Of a DNA stretch of 64,000 nucleotides, positions 18,505 to 28,310 are shown piece by piece. The translations under genes were made by a program, and so were the position numbers. The DNA comes from an uncultured Prevotellaceae bacterium (GTDB taxonomy: Bacteria > Bacteroidota > Bacteroidia > Bacteroidales > Muribaculaceae), in contig ONMF01000007.1 of NCBI GenBank assembly GCA_900318865.1, positions 1-64,000 of the forward strand. Reading direction: 5' to 3'. The notes below the pieces were generated by a model that saw only the letters and a list, made by a program, of their open reading frames with translations, was not told where the DNA came from and did no database searches. Each line of letters opens with the position of its first letter. Position 1 is the stretch's first letter.

Positions 18505-19164
18505 TTACTTGGATGAGAACTTTTCCCTTGCCTGGGGCTGCACATGGTCCAGGATATAGCGGAGCACAAAATCGAAATATTGTGCTGCGACATATACCTG
18601 ATTGTGCTTCAGCGTCTCGTTCACTTTAATCAGATTTCGGTGCGGAAAGGCCTTAACCGACTTGACACTGGCAAATTCAGTATACATCTCGGTGCGAACC
18701 GCCGCGTTCATGCCGGCCGCCGTGGCGGTGAAGCTGCCACCCTTCACGCCGGCCAAGGCCGTGATGGCCCCTATGAGCTGCGCCTTCTTGACTTGCTCGG
18801 GCATCTGCTTGTGCATGATGCCCTTGTCGTCCATCTCAAAGAGCACGCAGTACTTGCCGCCCATGATGAGCGCATACAGATAATAACCCATTGCACAAAG
18901 CAGCAAGAGCCCCGCGATGACAATCAGAAAGACCTTGGTGTCGGCCCAGGCCATGGCCCAAAAATCCTTTGAATCAACAGCATCGCACCCCTGCAGCAGA
19001 ATCGTGAACAACCAGATGCCAAAGCCTATCCACGCAAAAATCTTGAGCAAAAGAAACAGAATGGTGGGATTCTTGTAAAGGCTCATCTCAAAGACCCAGC
19101 GATATTTGCCGTCTTGGCACAGCTGCACAGTATCGGTGTAGTTTGCGACGTCGGTTCTTGCCAT
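18505..19164 (-). CDS. Hypothetical two-TM membrane protein
   Basis: The 219-residue protein has no cleavable signal peptide. Two hydrophobic segments are clear, at about residues 33-60 (PTILFLLLKIFAWIGFGIWL) and 76-102 (FLIVIAGLLLLCAMGYYLY), with a short loop between them. The remaining C-terminal half is soluble and mixed alpha/beta (CVLFEMDDKGIMHKQM, VKSVKAFPHRNLIKVNE), reminiscent of bacterial PH-like domains that follow paired TM helices. That likeness is weak. The gene is convergent with the coiled-coil gene (10 nt between stops) and has its own promoter, so it is probably independent of nrdG upstream. Function unknown. Confidence 0.7.
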   Translation of the reverse strand: MARTDVANYTDTVQLCQDGKYRWVFEMSLYKNPTILFLLLKIFAWIGFGIWLFTILLQGCDAVDSKDFWAMAWADTKVFLIVIAGLLLLCAMGYYLYALIMGGKYCVLFEMDDKGIMHKQMPEQVKKAQLIGAITALAGVKGGSFTATAAGMNAAVRTEMYTEFASVKSVKAFPHRNLIKVNETLKHNQVYVAAQYFDFVLRYILDHVQPQAREKFSSK

Positions 19165-19197
19165 AATTGTAAATCGTTACATCATAATAATTTTCAA

Positions 19198-19227
19198 CAA
19201 ATTTACAACCAACTGATTAAACCACAA
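19198..19227 (-). promoter_or_regulatory. Promoter of the two-TM membrane protein gene
   Basis: Read on the minus strand, TAAATTTG (19205-19198) fits the -7 consensus and TTG (19227-19225) is 19 nt upstream. The start codon is at 19164. Confidence 0.7.
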
Positions 19228-19264
19228 AAATCTCAGGCACTTTTTTCCTGCAGGCAACGCTGTG

Positions 19265-19753
19265 CTATGAAAACTGCACCAGCTCCACCGCCGAGGATGA
19301 GGCCAACGAAGCCGGCACATCGATGATGCGCTGATTGCTGCTGCCACGAAAATGCAGTGTGATGTCGCGCTGTGCAAGGATGAATGGCCCCTCCACCACA
19401 ACATCCACCCAGCGCACCACATCAGCCAGGCGCCGGTCGGCCACTATTTGCTCCCAGGTGTAGCCCGTATAGAGCCAGATGTTGATGTTCAACTCCGTCT
19501 TCACCCGCCGCACCAGTTCAAGGACTTGCCCGGGCTGTGCCAGGGGGTCGCCACCGCTCAGCGTGAGCGGGGCCTCGTTCCAGGCAATGACGCGCATCAA
19601 TTCGTCGACACTCATGTCGTCGCCGCCGGCCGGGTCCCACGACTGCGGGTTGTGGCATCCGGGGCAATGATGCGCGCACCCGGCCAGATAGACCGATGTG
19701 CGCAATCCCGGCCCGTCGACACTTGTACCCTCAACAATCCTCAGCACTCTCAT
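19265..19753 (-). CDS. nrdG: Anaerobic ribonucleotide reductase activating protein
   Basis: This 162-residue radical-SAM enzyme generates the glycyl radical on NrdD. The cluster-binding motif CAHHCPGC (the CxxxCxxC pattern) follows SVDGPGLRTSVYLAGC, and the SAM-binding GGDPL motif is present in LTLSGGDPLAQPG. Its length is normal for NrdG. It starts 13 nt after the nrdD stop, so the pair is an operon. Expression should be favoured without oxygen, as expected for an obligate gut anaerobe. Confidence 0.95.
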   Translation of the reverse strand: MRVLRIVEGTSVDGPGLRTSVYLAGCAHHCPGCHNPQSWDPAGGDDMSVDELMRVIAWNEAPLTLSGGDPLAQPGQVLELVRRVKTELNINIWLYTGYTWEQIVADRRLADVVRWVDVVVEGPFILAQRDITLHFRGSSNQRIIDVPASLASSSAVELVQFS

Positions 19754-19766
19754 GCCACATCCGAGC

Positions 19767-21974
19767 TCACTTGTGCACCACCCGGTCGTTCAGCTCGGCA
19801 AGCTTGCCGCTGTTCCAGCGCTCGGTGGTGCCGACGAGATAGCCGGTGATGCGCTGCAACTTGTCAATATGGTGGCTGCCGCATTTAGGGCACTCGGTAA
19901 GATGGTCGGTGGCATCCTCATAGCCGCACGCCATGCAGCGGTTGCGGTTGTGATTGACCGAGCAGTAGCCCATGTTGTAGCGGTCCATGAGGTCGACCAC
20001 ATCGCTGATGGCCTGCGGATTGTGAGTGGCATCGCCATCGATTTCCACATAGAAGATGTGGCCGCCGCGAGTGAGGTCGTGATAGGGAGCCTCCACCTCG
20101 GCCTTGTGCTTGGGGCTGCAGTGGTAGTAGACCGGCACATGATTGGAGTTGGTGTAATATTTCTTGTCGGTGACCCCGGGAATCTCGCCGAAGTCCTTGC
20201 GGTCGCGCTTGGTGAACTTGCCGCTCAAGCCCTCGGCCGGCGTGGCAAGCACCGAGAAATTGTGCTGATAACGCTCAGAAAACTCCACCACACGGTCGCG
20301 CATATAAGTGACGATGCGCACACCCAGCTGCTGGGCCTCCTCACTCTCACCGTGGTGCTTGCCCACCAGTGCGATGAGGCACTCGGCCAGGCCGATGAAG
20401 CCTATTCCCAGCGTTCCCTGGTTGATGACACTCTCGATGGTGTCGTCGGGGTTCAGCTTCTCACTGCCAATCCACAGCTGCGACATGAGCAGCGGGAACT
20501 GCTTGGCCATGGCGGTGCGCTGGAAGTCGAAGCGCTCCATGAGCTGCCGTGCGGTGATGTCGAGCATCTCGTCGAGGCGGGCAAAGAAGCTGTCGATGCG
20601 CTGCTGCTTGTCGGGGATGTTCATGCACTCGATGGCCAAGCGCACGATGTTGATGGTGGAGAACGAGATGTTGCCGCGTCCTATCGAGGTCTTGGGGCCA
20701 AACCGGTTTTCGAACACACGCGTGCGGCATCCCATGGTTGCCACCTCGTTGACATAGCGCTTGGGGTCATCGGCTCGCCACAGCTCATGCTGGTTGTAGG
20801 TGGCGTCAAGGTTCACAAAATTGGGGAAGAACCGCCGTGCCGTCACTTTGCACGCCAGCTGGTACAGGTCGTAGTTGCGGTCGGTGGGCAGATAGCTCAC
20901 ACCACGCTTCTTTTTCCATATCTGGATGGGGAAGATGGCCGTGGCGCCGTTTCCCACGCCCTCGTAGGTGCTGTTGAGCAGCTCACGAATCACACAGCGG
21001 CCTTCGGCGCTGGTGTCGGTGCCGTAGTTAATCGACGAGAACACCACCTGGTTGCCGCCACGGGAGTGGATGGTGTTCATGTTGTGGATAAACGCCTCCA
21101 TGGCCTGGTGAACGCGGCATGCCGTGCGGTTGATGGCGTGCTGCCACAGGCGCTCGCGGCCCTGCAGAAAATCCAGCTCGCGCACCACATAGTCGTCGAC
21201 AGGCTTGTCGTACATGTCGCTCAAGTCCTGGTTCGACACCTGCTCGAGCACCTTGAGCTCCTCGATGAACGTGCGGCGCACAAACGGTGCCAGATAGAAG
21301 TCGAAAGCCGGAATGGCCTGGCCGCCGTGCATTTCGTTTTGCGCCGTCTCCATGCTGATGCAAGCTATAATCGAGGCCGTCTCGATGCGCTTGGCCGGGC
21401 GCGACTCGCCATGGCCCGCCACAAAACCATGATTGAGGATGCTGTCGAGAGGATGCTGCACACAGGTGAGACTCTTGGTGGGATAATAATCCTTGTCGTG
21501 GATGTGAAGGTAATTGCCCCTCACAGCCTCGCGCACCTCCTCGCTGAGGATGTAGTCGTCGACGAAAGGCTTGGTCGTCTCGCTGGCAAACTTCATCATC
21601 ATGCCCGCCGGCGTGTCGGCGTTCATATTGGCGTTTTCACGCGTGATGTCGTTATTCTTGGCATTGATGATTTCCAGAAAGATGTCGCGCGTCTTGGCCC
21701 TGCGCGCCACACTGCGGTTGTGACGATAGTTGATATAGCACCGCGCCACTTCCTTGCGCGGACTCTTCATCAACTCCAGCTCCACCTGGTCCTGAATCTC
21801 CTCGACGCTCATCTGGCTCCGGCCGCGGGCGCCGATGCGGTCGGCGATGCGCTGGATGAGCCCTTCATCCTCGCCAGCCTCGGTCTGCAACATAGCCTTG
21901 CGGATAGCCGCCTTGATTTTCTCCTCGTTGTATCCCACGATGCGTCCATCGCGCTTGACGACAGTCTGTATCAT
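19767..21974 (-). CDS. nrdD: Anaerobic ribonucleoside-triphosphate reductase
   Basis: The 735-residue class III reductase makes dNTPs anaerobically. Residues 1-95 form an ATP-cone (VVKRDGRIVGYNEEKIKAAI), the usual allosteric site for dATP/ATP. The C-terminus carries the zinc-binding cysteines (CMACGY and CPKCGSHH) and the glycyl-radical loop RITGYLVGT, with Gly711 as the likely radical residue. The body contains expected family stretches such as NPDDTIESVINQGTLGIGFI. It heads a two-gene operon with nrdG and is preceded by a clear promoter at 22058-22087. I did not find a convincing pair of NrdR boxes. Confidence 0.96.
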   Translation of the reverse strand: MIQTVVKRDGRIVGYNEEKIKAAIRKAMLQTEAGEDEGLIQRIADRIGARGRSQMSVEEIQDQVELELMKSPRKEVARCYINYRHNRSVARRAKTRDIFLEIINAKNNDITRENANMNADTPAGMMMKFASETTKPFVDDYILSEEVREAVRGNYLHIHDKDYYPTKSLTCVQHPLDSILNHGFVAGHGESRPAKRIETASIIACISMETAQNEMHGGQAIPAFDFYLAPFVRRTFIEELKVLEQVSNQDLSDMYDKPVDDYVVRELDFLQGRERLWQHAINRTACRVHQAMEAFIHNMNTIHSRGGNQVVFSSINYGTDTSAEGRCVIRELLNSTYEGVGNGATAIFPIQIWKKKRGVSYLPTDRNYDLYQLACKVTARRFFPNFVNLDATYNQHELWRADDPKRYVNEVATMGCRTRVFENRFGPKTSIGRGNISFSTINIVRLAIECMNIPDKQQRIDSFFARLDEMLDITARQLMERFDFQRTAMAKQFPLLMSQLWIGSEKLNPDDTIESVINQGTLGIGFIGLAECLIALVGKHHGESEEAQQLGVRIVTYMRDRVVEFSERYQHNFSVLATPAEGLSGKFTKRDRKDFGEIPGVTDKKYYTNSNHVPVYYHCSPKHKAEVEAPYHDLTRGGHIFYVEIDGDATHNPQAISDVVDLMDRYNMGYCSVNHNRNRCMACGYEDATDHLTECPKCGSHHIDKLQRITGYLVGTTERWNSGKLAELNDRVVHK

Positions 21975-22057
21975 ATTTGTTTGATGGTTTTAGCGTTTGA
22001 TTGATGGGGTTTCGCTGCCTCTGAAGTCCATAAAACATGGCCTACCAAATGCAGACG

Positions 22058-22087
22058 CAAAACTACAAAAGCACAATGAGCTGTCAA
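22058..22087 (-). promoter_or_regulatory. Promoter of nrdDG
   Basis: On the minus strand, TAGTTTTG (22065-22058) fits the -7 consensus with TTG (22087-22085) 19 nt upstream. It gives a leader of roughly 75 nt before the nrdD ATG at 21974. The sequence from 22090 to 22250 is AT-rich and shows no gene. Confidence 0.72.
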
Positions 22088-22265
22088 AATATTTTCTCAA
22101 AAAGTTATCAACAAGTTTTCTTTTTTGGAAACATTCTGCTCTTTAATATTTTCTATCCTCCTGATTGATAGTGTCTTAAAAAATATTTTAGAGAACTTCT
22201 TGAAAAAATCCGCAGTAAAAAGACACACAACCGAGTGATTATGTGAGACTAAACGCCTGCCTGCA

Positions 22266-22293
22266 GGCCGGGCGCCGACGTCAGCGCCCGGCC
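22266..22293. repeat. Perfect GC-rich inverted repeat between nrdD and btuH
   Basis: A 10-bp perfect stem GGCCGGGCGC (22266-22275) pairs with GCGCCCGGCC (22284-22293) across an 8-nt loop. No T-run follows on either strand, so it is not a standard terminator. It separates the divergent nrdD and riboswitch transcripts. Confidence 0.6.
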
Positions 22294-22329
22294 ACGCCGT
22301 GGAGGGGCCAAATTCTCAAGCGGTGTAAT

Positions 22330-22360
22330 TTGCACATTACAAAAAGATGTTGTAACTTTG
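22330..22360 (+). promoter_or_regulatory. Promoter of the btuH transcript
   Basis: TAACTTTG at 22353-22360 with TTG at 22330-22332, 20 nt apart, lies directly upstream of the second cobalamin riboswitch. Confidence 0.72.
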
Positions 22361-22372
22361 CACCAAAGAAAC

Positions 22373-22590
22373 CGTGTCAGGTTTCCGGGGAGGCATCACT
22401 GCCTTAACGGAATTAAAAGGGAATCGGGTGAGAATCCCGAGCAGTACCCGCTGCTGTAACGCCCTGCCACATCGATTCGCATCAAGCCACTGGTCGCCAT
22501 CACAGCAATTCTCATCAATTGCCGACTGCATCGCAAAGACCGGGAAGGCGCGGTTCGATTAGGGGCCAAGCCAGAAGACCTGCCATGACA
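22373..22590 (+). promoter_or_regulatory. Second cobalamin (B12) riboswitch
   Basis: The aptamer core AAAAGGGAATCGGGTG is at 22415-22430, followed by AGAATCCCGAGCAGTACC. The B12 box AGCCAGAAGACCTGCC is exact at 22569-22584. Both blocks match the first riboswitch almost word for word. Unlike the first one, about 240 nt separate the B12 box from the likely start at 22824. That spacer could hold the expression platform, but I see no clear T-run terminator in it. Confidence 0.92.
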
Positions 22591-22823
22591 CAGCGCCTTG
22601 TTTTGAGAACAAAGGTTCACGTGGCATTTGAACCGAGGCCGTTTTGAAAATTATAGATGTAGTCGGCAATCACCTGCGCACACGACGTCATTCAGCCGTA
22701 GCCGCATTGCCCGCTTTTCTTGATTAGCTTGCAAGCCTCCCGCCATGCGCACACATGCCCGTGAGCATTTGAACAATGAAAGAGTTATTTACATTTTTGT
22801 TTCATATTAAATGCTTTAACGAC

Positions 22824-23810
22824 ATGAAGAAATTTTTACTTTGCGCAGCGGCCCTGACCATGGCAACTACCATGGTGGCCAAGAATGGAGAAATCGTGCT
22901 CGACCTCACCAATCCGAGCACCGAAATCAACTACGTGGACGACGGCAGCGGAAAAGCCCAGATTTGGGACGGATGCTACAGCGGCGGTGACGGCGTGATT
23001 GACTACGGCATCTTCTCCTTCTCCCACCATGGCGAAGACATGTACTGGCATGGCTTCTGCCCCAGCATCAGTGACGACGTGACCAACTACAACGAGACAG
23101 GCGAGGCTTTCTACGTGCATGCATGGAATCCCATTGCGGGAGGTGGCATCAAGACCAACGAGGCAGGCGAAGTGGAGACCGACGACGCCGGCAAGGTGGC
23201 CGTCGACCCCTCGGCTCCGCTGATGACGGGGTACTGGTCCTTCTACGACTACTACATGACCGACCTGTCGACCCAAGTTATTTTCAACGACGGCAACAGC
23301 TATGAGGCCAAGGGCATGTATGTGACCAACAACTGCTATCCCTATTACAGCTTCGAGAACGGCGACGGCTTTGCCCGCGCCTTTAACCAGGAAGGCGACA
23401 GCTTCAAACTCATCGCCATCGGCCTCGACGAGAACTACGAGGAGACCGACAATCAGGTGGAGCTGGAACTGGCAAGCTACAACAACGGCCAGCTGAGCGT
23501 CATCAACGACTGGCAGTGGATGGACCTGAGCGCGCTGGGCGAGGTGCATGGTATCAACTTCACCATGTCGACGACCGATGAAGGCCAGTGGGGCCCCAAC
23601 ACCGCCTGCTACTTCTGCATGGACAAACTCACGATGATAGACCCCAGCGAGGTGACCGCCGTGACCGAAAGCAAGGCTGCCAAGACCGTTGCCGGCGTTG
23701 ACTATGTGAACATGGCCGGCCAGCGCGCCAGCACCCCGTTTGCCGGTGTGAACGTGGTGGTGACCCGTTACACCGACGGCAGCATGAGCACCGTCAAAGT
23801 GGTGAAATAA
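22824..23810 (+). CDS. btuH: BtuH-like DUF4465 secreted protein
   Basis: The 328-residue protein starts with a Sec signal peptide (MKKFLLCAAALTMATTMVAK). A DUF4465 domain spans about residues 25-275, with MYWHGFCPSIS, MYVTNNCYPYYS, FKLIAIGLDEN, WQWMDLSALGEVHGINF and TACYFCMDKL. DUF4465 proteins include BtuH, a B12-binding surface protein of Bacteroides. The last ~45 residues are the tail also found on the giant B12-locus protein and on the amylase (VDYVNMAGQRASTPFAGVN). It has no lipobox. The cobalamin riboswitch upstream supports B12 binding strongly. An upstream in-frame ATG at 22776 would bury the signal peptide behind 16 residues, so 22824 is preferred. It stands alone in its transcript. 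Confidence 0.85.
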   Translation: MKKFLLCAAALTMATTMVAKNGEIVLDLTNPSTEINYVDDGSGKAQIWDGCYSGGDGVIDYGIFSFSHHGEDMYWHGFCPSISDDVTNYNETGEAFYVHAWNPIAGGGIKTNEAGEVETDDAGKVAVDPSAPLMTGYWSFYDYYMTDLSTQVIFNDGNSYEAKGMYVTNNCYPYYSFENGDGFARAFNQEGDSFKLIAIGLDENYEETDNQVELELASYNNGQLSVINDWQWMDLSALGEVHGINFTMSTTDEGQWGPNTACYFCMDKLTMIDPSEVTAVTESKAAKTVAGVDYVNMAGQRASTPFAGVNVVVTRYTDGSMSTVKVVK

Positions 23811-23827
23811 TCCACACAAAAAAACGT

Positions 23828-23857
23828 GATGCCGTCCACCCTGCGAAGGGCGGCATC
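23828..23857 (+). terminator. Hairpin after btuH
   Basis: GATGCCGTCC (23828-23837) pairs with GGGCGGCATC (23848-23857), with one G-T pair. The T-tract that follows (ATTCTAAAATTT) is weak, so this may be a partial terminator working with the stronger one at 23904. Confidence 0.6.
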
Positions 23858-23903
23858 ATTCTAAAATTTATATAGTATTATATAGTAACACTAAGAACGG
23901 AAA

Positions 23904-23937
23904 GGCGGCTGCGTCGGGATGACGCAGCCGCCTTTTT
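23904..23937. terminator. Strong terminator between btuH and rpoC
   Basis: A perfect 12-bp stem, GGCGGCTGCGTC (23904-23915) with GACGCAGCCGCC (23921-23932), is followed on the + strand by TTTTT (23933-23937). On the minus strand only three T residues follow, so it ends btuH well and may also help end the rpoC transcript arriving from the other side. Confidence 0.85.
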
Positions 23938-23982
23938 CGTGTGTGCCTCATCGATGTGACGCACACTTGTCAGTTCATGAAA

Positions 23983-26900
23983 TCAGTCCTCGTCGGAGGC
24001 CTGCTCTTCATCGTCGCCGAGCACGCCCGCCAGGGCCATTTCATCCTTGTTTCCCACCGTGATGGTCTGGAACTCGCGCAGGCCGGTGCCGGCGGGAATC
24101 AGGTGACCGCAAATCACGTTCTCTTTCATTCCCTCCAGATAGTCGACCTTGCCATTGATGGCGGCCTCGTTGAGCACCTTGGTGGTCTCCTGGAACGATG
24201 CAGCGCTGATGAAGCTCGACGTCTGCAGAGCGGCACGGGTGATTCCTTGCAGAATCTGCTCGCTGGTGGCGGGCACAGCGTCGCGCACGGTGACCAGCTT
24301 GAGGTCGCGGCGCTTCAGAGCCGAGTTGATGTCGCGCAACTTGCGGGCGGTGATAATCTGTCCGGCCTGCACATCGGTGCTGTCGCCGGCATCAGTAACC
24401 ACCTTCTTGCCCCAGATGCGGTCGTTCTCCTCCATGAAGTCACGCTTGTCGACCGTCTGCTGCTCGAGGAAGCGCGTGTCGCCCGGGTCGAGAATCACCA
24501 CCTTGCGCATCATCTGGCGGACGATGACCTCAAAGTGCTTGTCGTTGATTTTCACACCCTGCAGGCGATACACATCCTGCACCTCGTTCACAATATAGTC
24601 CTGCACGGCCGTGGGGCCCTTGATGCGCAGAATGTCGGCCGGGGTGATGGCACCGTCGGAAAGCGGCGTGCCGGCACGCACATAGTCGTTCTCCTGCACC
24701 AGGATCTGTTTGGACAGCGGCACCAGATATTTCTTCTTCTCGCCAATGCGGCTGGTAACCTCAATCTCGCGGTTACCGCGCTTGACGCGACCGAAGGTAA
24801 CCTCGCCGTCGATTTCACTCACCACGGCAGGGTTCGACGGGTTGCGGGCCTCAAAGAGCTCGGTGACTCGGGGCAGACCGCCCGTGATGTCGCCGGCGCC
24901 GCCACTGGAGGCACGCGGAATCTTCACGAAGGCCTCGCCCGGAGTGATTTGCTCGCCCTCTTTCAGCATCAAGTGCGCTCCCACAGGCAGAGAATAAGTC
25001 TTCACCAGCTCGCCCTTCTCGTCGTAGAGCTGGGCTTCGGGAATGCGCGTGTGGTCTTTCGACTCGATGATGAACAGCTCGCTCTTGCCCGATGTTTCGT
25101 CAACTTCCTCGCGGAAAGTGACACCATCAATCAGGTTGTTGAACTTGAGCGTACCGCCTACTTCCGACACAATCGAAGCGTTGAACGGGTCCCAAGCACT
25201 GATGACGTCGCCCTTCTTCACCATGTCGCCGCTCTTGAAGAACACCTTGGAGCCGTAGGTGATATTGGCTGTGGTGAGCACCATCTTGGTGTTGGGGTCG
25301 ATAATCTGCATCTCACCCATGCGGCCGATGACCACATCCACGCCGTCCTTGTCCTTGACGGTGCGCAGTTCCTCGAACTCGATGCGGCCGTCGTACTTCG
25401 ATGTCATGTTCGACACAGCGGCAAGGTTGCTTGCCACACCACCCACGTGGAAGGTTCGCAGCGTCAGCTGAGTTCCCGGCTCACCGATTGACTGAGCCGC
25501 AATCACGCCCACAGCCTCGCCCTTCTGCACCATGCGGTGCGATGCCAGGTTGCGGCCGTAGCACTTGGCGCACACGCCATGCTTGGCCTCGCAGGTGAGC
25601 ACCGAACGAATCTCAACCGACTCGATGGCCGAGTTGTTGATGCGGTCGGCGGCGGCATCGGTGATTTCCTCACCGGCCTCGACAATCACTTCGCCCGTAG
25701 TGGGGTCAACGACATCGTGCACCGACACACGGCCCACGATGCGCTCGCCCAGCGATGCCACCACGTTATCATTCTTCTTGACCTCGCGGCAAACCAGTCC
25801 GCGCAGCGTTCCGCAGTCTTCTTCGGTGATGACCACGTCATGGGCCACATCCACCAGACGGCGGGTGAGGTAACCGGCATCGGCAGTCTTCAGAGCCGTG
25901 TCGGCCAAACCCTTGCGTGCACCGTGCGTCGAGATGAAGTACTCCAGCACCGAGAGGCCTTCCTTGAAGTTGGCGATAATGGGGTTCTCGATAATCTGGT
26001 GACCACCCTCAACACCCGACTTCTGCGGCTTGGCCATCAGACCACGCATACCCGAGAGCTGACGAATCTGCGATTCCGAACCACGGGCACCCGAATGAAG
26101 CATCATGTACACCGAGTTGAAGCCCTGCTGGTCGGCCGAAATTTGGTCCATAAGCGTCTTGGTGAGACGTGTATTGACGTTGGTCCAGATATCAATCACC
26201 TGGTTATAGCGCTCGTTGTCGCTGATGGCACCCATGTTGTAGTTCATCATCACTTCCTCAACCTGTGCGTCGCCCTCGGCCACGATGGCAGCCTTTTCGG
26301 CAGGCACCAGCACATCGTCGAGGTTGAACGACAAGCCACCCTTGAAGGCCATGTAGTAACCCATGTTCTTCACATCGTCGAGGAATTGGGCCGAACGCGG
26401 CACACCGCAGTTGCGGATAACGCGCGTAATGATGCGGCGCAGCGAGCCCTTGGTAATCAACTCGTTCACAAAGCCAATCTCATCGGGCACACTGTTGTTG
26501 AACATGATGCGCCCCACCGAGGTTTCCTCGATAAGCTTGGTCTGGCGCTCGCCTTTCTCATCAACCACATCGGCCATCACACTGATGATGGCGTGCATGG
26601 CCACCTTGCCTTCGTTATAGGCAATCATAGCCTCCTCGGGGCCGTAGAACTTGAGTCCCTCGCCCTTGTCGCCCTTGCGCAGCTTGGTGATATAGTAAAG
26701 ACCGAGCACCATGTCCTGCGAAGGCACCGTGATGGGCGCGCCATTGGCGGGATTGAGGATATTGTGGGGTTCGAGCATGAGCATTTGGGCCTCCACGATG
26801 GCCTCGTTGCCCAGCGGCAAGTGAACTGCCATCTGGTCGCCATCGAAGTCGGCGTTGAATGCCGTACATGCCAGCGGGTGAAGCTGGATGGCCTTGCCCT

Positions 26901-28281
26901 CGATGAGCTTGGGCTGGAAAGCTTGAATACCCAGGCGGTGCAGCGTCGGGGCACGGTTAAGCAGCACGGGGTGTCCTTTCATCACATTCTCCAGGATGTC
27001 CCACACCACGGGCTCCTTGCGGTCCACAATCTTCTTGGCGCTCTTCACCGTCTTGACGATGCCGCGCTCGATGAGCTTGCGGATGATGAACGGCTTGTAG
27101 AGCTCGGCGGCCATGTCCTTGGGAATGCCGCACTCGCCCATCTTCAGCTCAGGACCCACCACAATCACCGAACGTGCCGAGTAGTCAACACGCTTACCGA
27201 GCAGATTCTGGCGGAAACGGCCCTGCTTGCCCTTGAGCGAGTCGCTGAGCGACTTCAAGGGGCGGTTGGCCTCGCTCTTGACGGCACTCGACTTGCGCGA
27301 GTTGTCGAGCAGCGAGTCGACGGCTTCCTGCAGCATTCGCTTCTCATTGCGCAGAATCACCTCGGGCGCCTTGATTTCGATGAGGCGTTTCAGGCGGTTG
27401 TTGCGGATGATGACGCGGCGGTACAGGTCGTTGATGTCGCTGGTGGCAAAACGTCCGCCATCGAGCGGGATGAGCGGCCTCAATTCGGGAGGAATGACCG
27501 GGATAACCTTGAGAATCATCCACTCGGGGCGGTTGATGTTCTTCGACATGCGGAAGGACTCCACCACCTGCAAGCGCTTGAGAGCGTCGGTCTTACGCTG
27601 CTGCGAGTTCTCCTTGTAAGCACGGTCGCGCAGTTGGTTGGCCAGGCTGTCGAGATCGAGCTCGGCAAGCAGGTCATAGATTGCCTCGGCACCCATCTTG
27701 GCAACGAACTTGTTCGGGTCGCTGTCGTCAAGATTGGCGTTCTCACGGGGCAGATTCTCCATGATGTGCACATATTCATCCTCGCTGAGCAAGTCCAGCT
27801 TCTCGATGCTGCGTTCTTCGTCACCGTCGGTAATCTTCACATTTCCGGGATTGATGACAATGTAGCGCTCGTAGTAGATGACGGCATCGAGCTTCTTGGT
27901 GGGCAGGCCCAGCAGATAGCCGATTTTGTTGGGCAGCGAGCGGAAATACCAGATGTGTGCCACAGGCACCACCAGCTGGATGTGTCCGCTGCGCTCACGG
28001 CGCACCTTCTTCTCGGTCACCTCCACGCCGCAATGGTCGCACACGATGCCTTTGTAACGGATGCGCTTGTACTTTCCGCAGTGGCACTCGTAGTCCTTGA
28101 CAGGGCCGAAAATCCTCTCGCAGAACAAGCCGTCGCGCTCGGGCTTGTAGGTGCGGTAGTTGATGGTCTCAGGCTTGAGCACCTCGCCATAGCTGTTTTC
28201 CAGAATCATGTCGGGAGAGGCCAGGCTGATGGAGATTCGCGAGAAATTGCTCTTTATCTTATTGTCTTTTCTAAAAGCCAT
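23983..28281 (-). CDS. rpoC: DNA-directed RNA polymerase subunit beta'
   Basis: This 1432-residue subunit is a normal length for Bacteroidetes. It has the N-terminal zinc site ([20 protein letters not shown]), the catalytic NADFDGD motif with Asp478, Asp480 and Asp482 binding the active-site magnesium, and a second cysteine set ([17 protein letters not shown]). The trigger-loop and bridge-helix region [19 protein letters not shown] is intact. The C-terminal ~20 residues are acidic. It begins 29 nt after rpoB and ends the rpsU-to-rpoC cluster. Confidence 0.98.
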   Translation of the reverse strand: MAFRKDNKIKSNFSRISISLASPDMILENSYGEVLKPETINYRTYKPERDGLFCERIFGPVKDYECHCGKYKRIRYKGIVCDHCGVEVTEKKVRRERSGHIQLVVPVAHIWYFRSLPNKIGYLLGLPTKKLDAVIYYERYIVINPGNVKITDGDEERSIEKLDLLSEDEYVHIMENLPRENANLDDSDPNKFVAKMGAEAIYDLLAELDLDSLANQLRDRAYKENSQQRKTDALKRLQVVESFRMSKNINRPEWMILKVIPVIPPELRPLIPLDGGRFATSDINDLYRRVIIRNNRLKRLIEIKAPEVILRNEKRMLQEAVDSLLDNSRKSSAVKSEANRPLKSLSDSLKGKQGRFRQNLLGKRVDYSARSVIVVGPELKMGECGIPKDMAAELYKPFIIRKLIERGIVKTVKSAKKIVDRKEPVVWDILENVMKGHPVLLNRAPTLHRLGIQAFQPKLIEGKAIQLHPLACTAFNADFDGDQMAVHLPLGNEAIVEAQMLMLEPHNILNPANGAPITVPSQDMVLGLYYITKLRKGDKGEGLKFYGPEEAMIAYNEGKVAMHAIISVMADVVDEKGERQTKLIEETSVGRIMFNNSVPDEIGFVNELITKGSLRRIITRVIRNCGVPRSAQFLDDVKNMGYYMAFKGGLSFNLDDVLVPAEKAAIVAEGDAQVEEVMMNYNMGAISDNERYNQVIDIWTNVNTRLTKTLMDQISADQQGFNSVYMMLHSGARGSESQIRQLSGMRGLMAKPQKSGVEGGHQIIENPIIANFKEGLSVLEYFISTHGARKGLADTALKTADAGYLTRRLVDVAHDVVITEEDCGTLRGLVCREVKKNDNVVASLGERIVGRVSVHDVVDPTTGEVIVEAGEEITDAAADRINNSAIESVEIRSVLTCEAKHGVCAKCYGRNLASHRMVQKGEAVGVIAAQSIGEPGTQLTLRTFHVGGVASNLAAVSNMTSKYDGRIEFEELRTVKDKDGVDVVIGRMGEMQIIDPNTKMVLTTANITYGSKVFFKSGDMVKKGDVISAWDPFNASIVSEVGGTLKFNNLIDGVTFREEVDETSGKSELFIIESKDHTRIPEAQLYDEKGELVKTYSLPVGAHLMLKEGEQITPGEAFVKIPRASSGGAGDITGGLPRVTELFEARNPSNPAVVSEIDGEVTFGRVKRGNREIEVTSRIGEKKKYLVPLSKQILVQENDYVRAGTPLSDGAITPADILRIKGPTAVQDYIVNEVQDVYRLQGVKINDKHFEVIVRQMMRKVVILDPGDTRFLEQQTVDKRDFMEENDRIWGKKVVTDAGDSTDVQAGQIITARKLRDINSALKRRDLKLVTVRDAVPATSEQILQGITRAALQTSSFISAASFQETTKVLNEAAINGKVDYLEGMKENVICGHLIPAGTGLREFQTITVGNKDEMALAGVLGDDEEQASDED

Positions 28282-28310
28282 GATACAATATAGTGGTTAG
28301 AGAGGAAATA

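Noticed and set aside
19698..22004. Long + strand open frame opposite nrdG and nrdD
   Set aside because: The minus-strand proteins have clear catalytic motifs; the + strand frame has none and shows the same His/Val/Leu-rich by-product composition.
22058..22250. NrdR boxes upstream of nrdD
   Set aside because: AT-rich words resembling half sites are present, but no properly spaced pair of the palindromic 16-mer could be identified.
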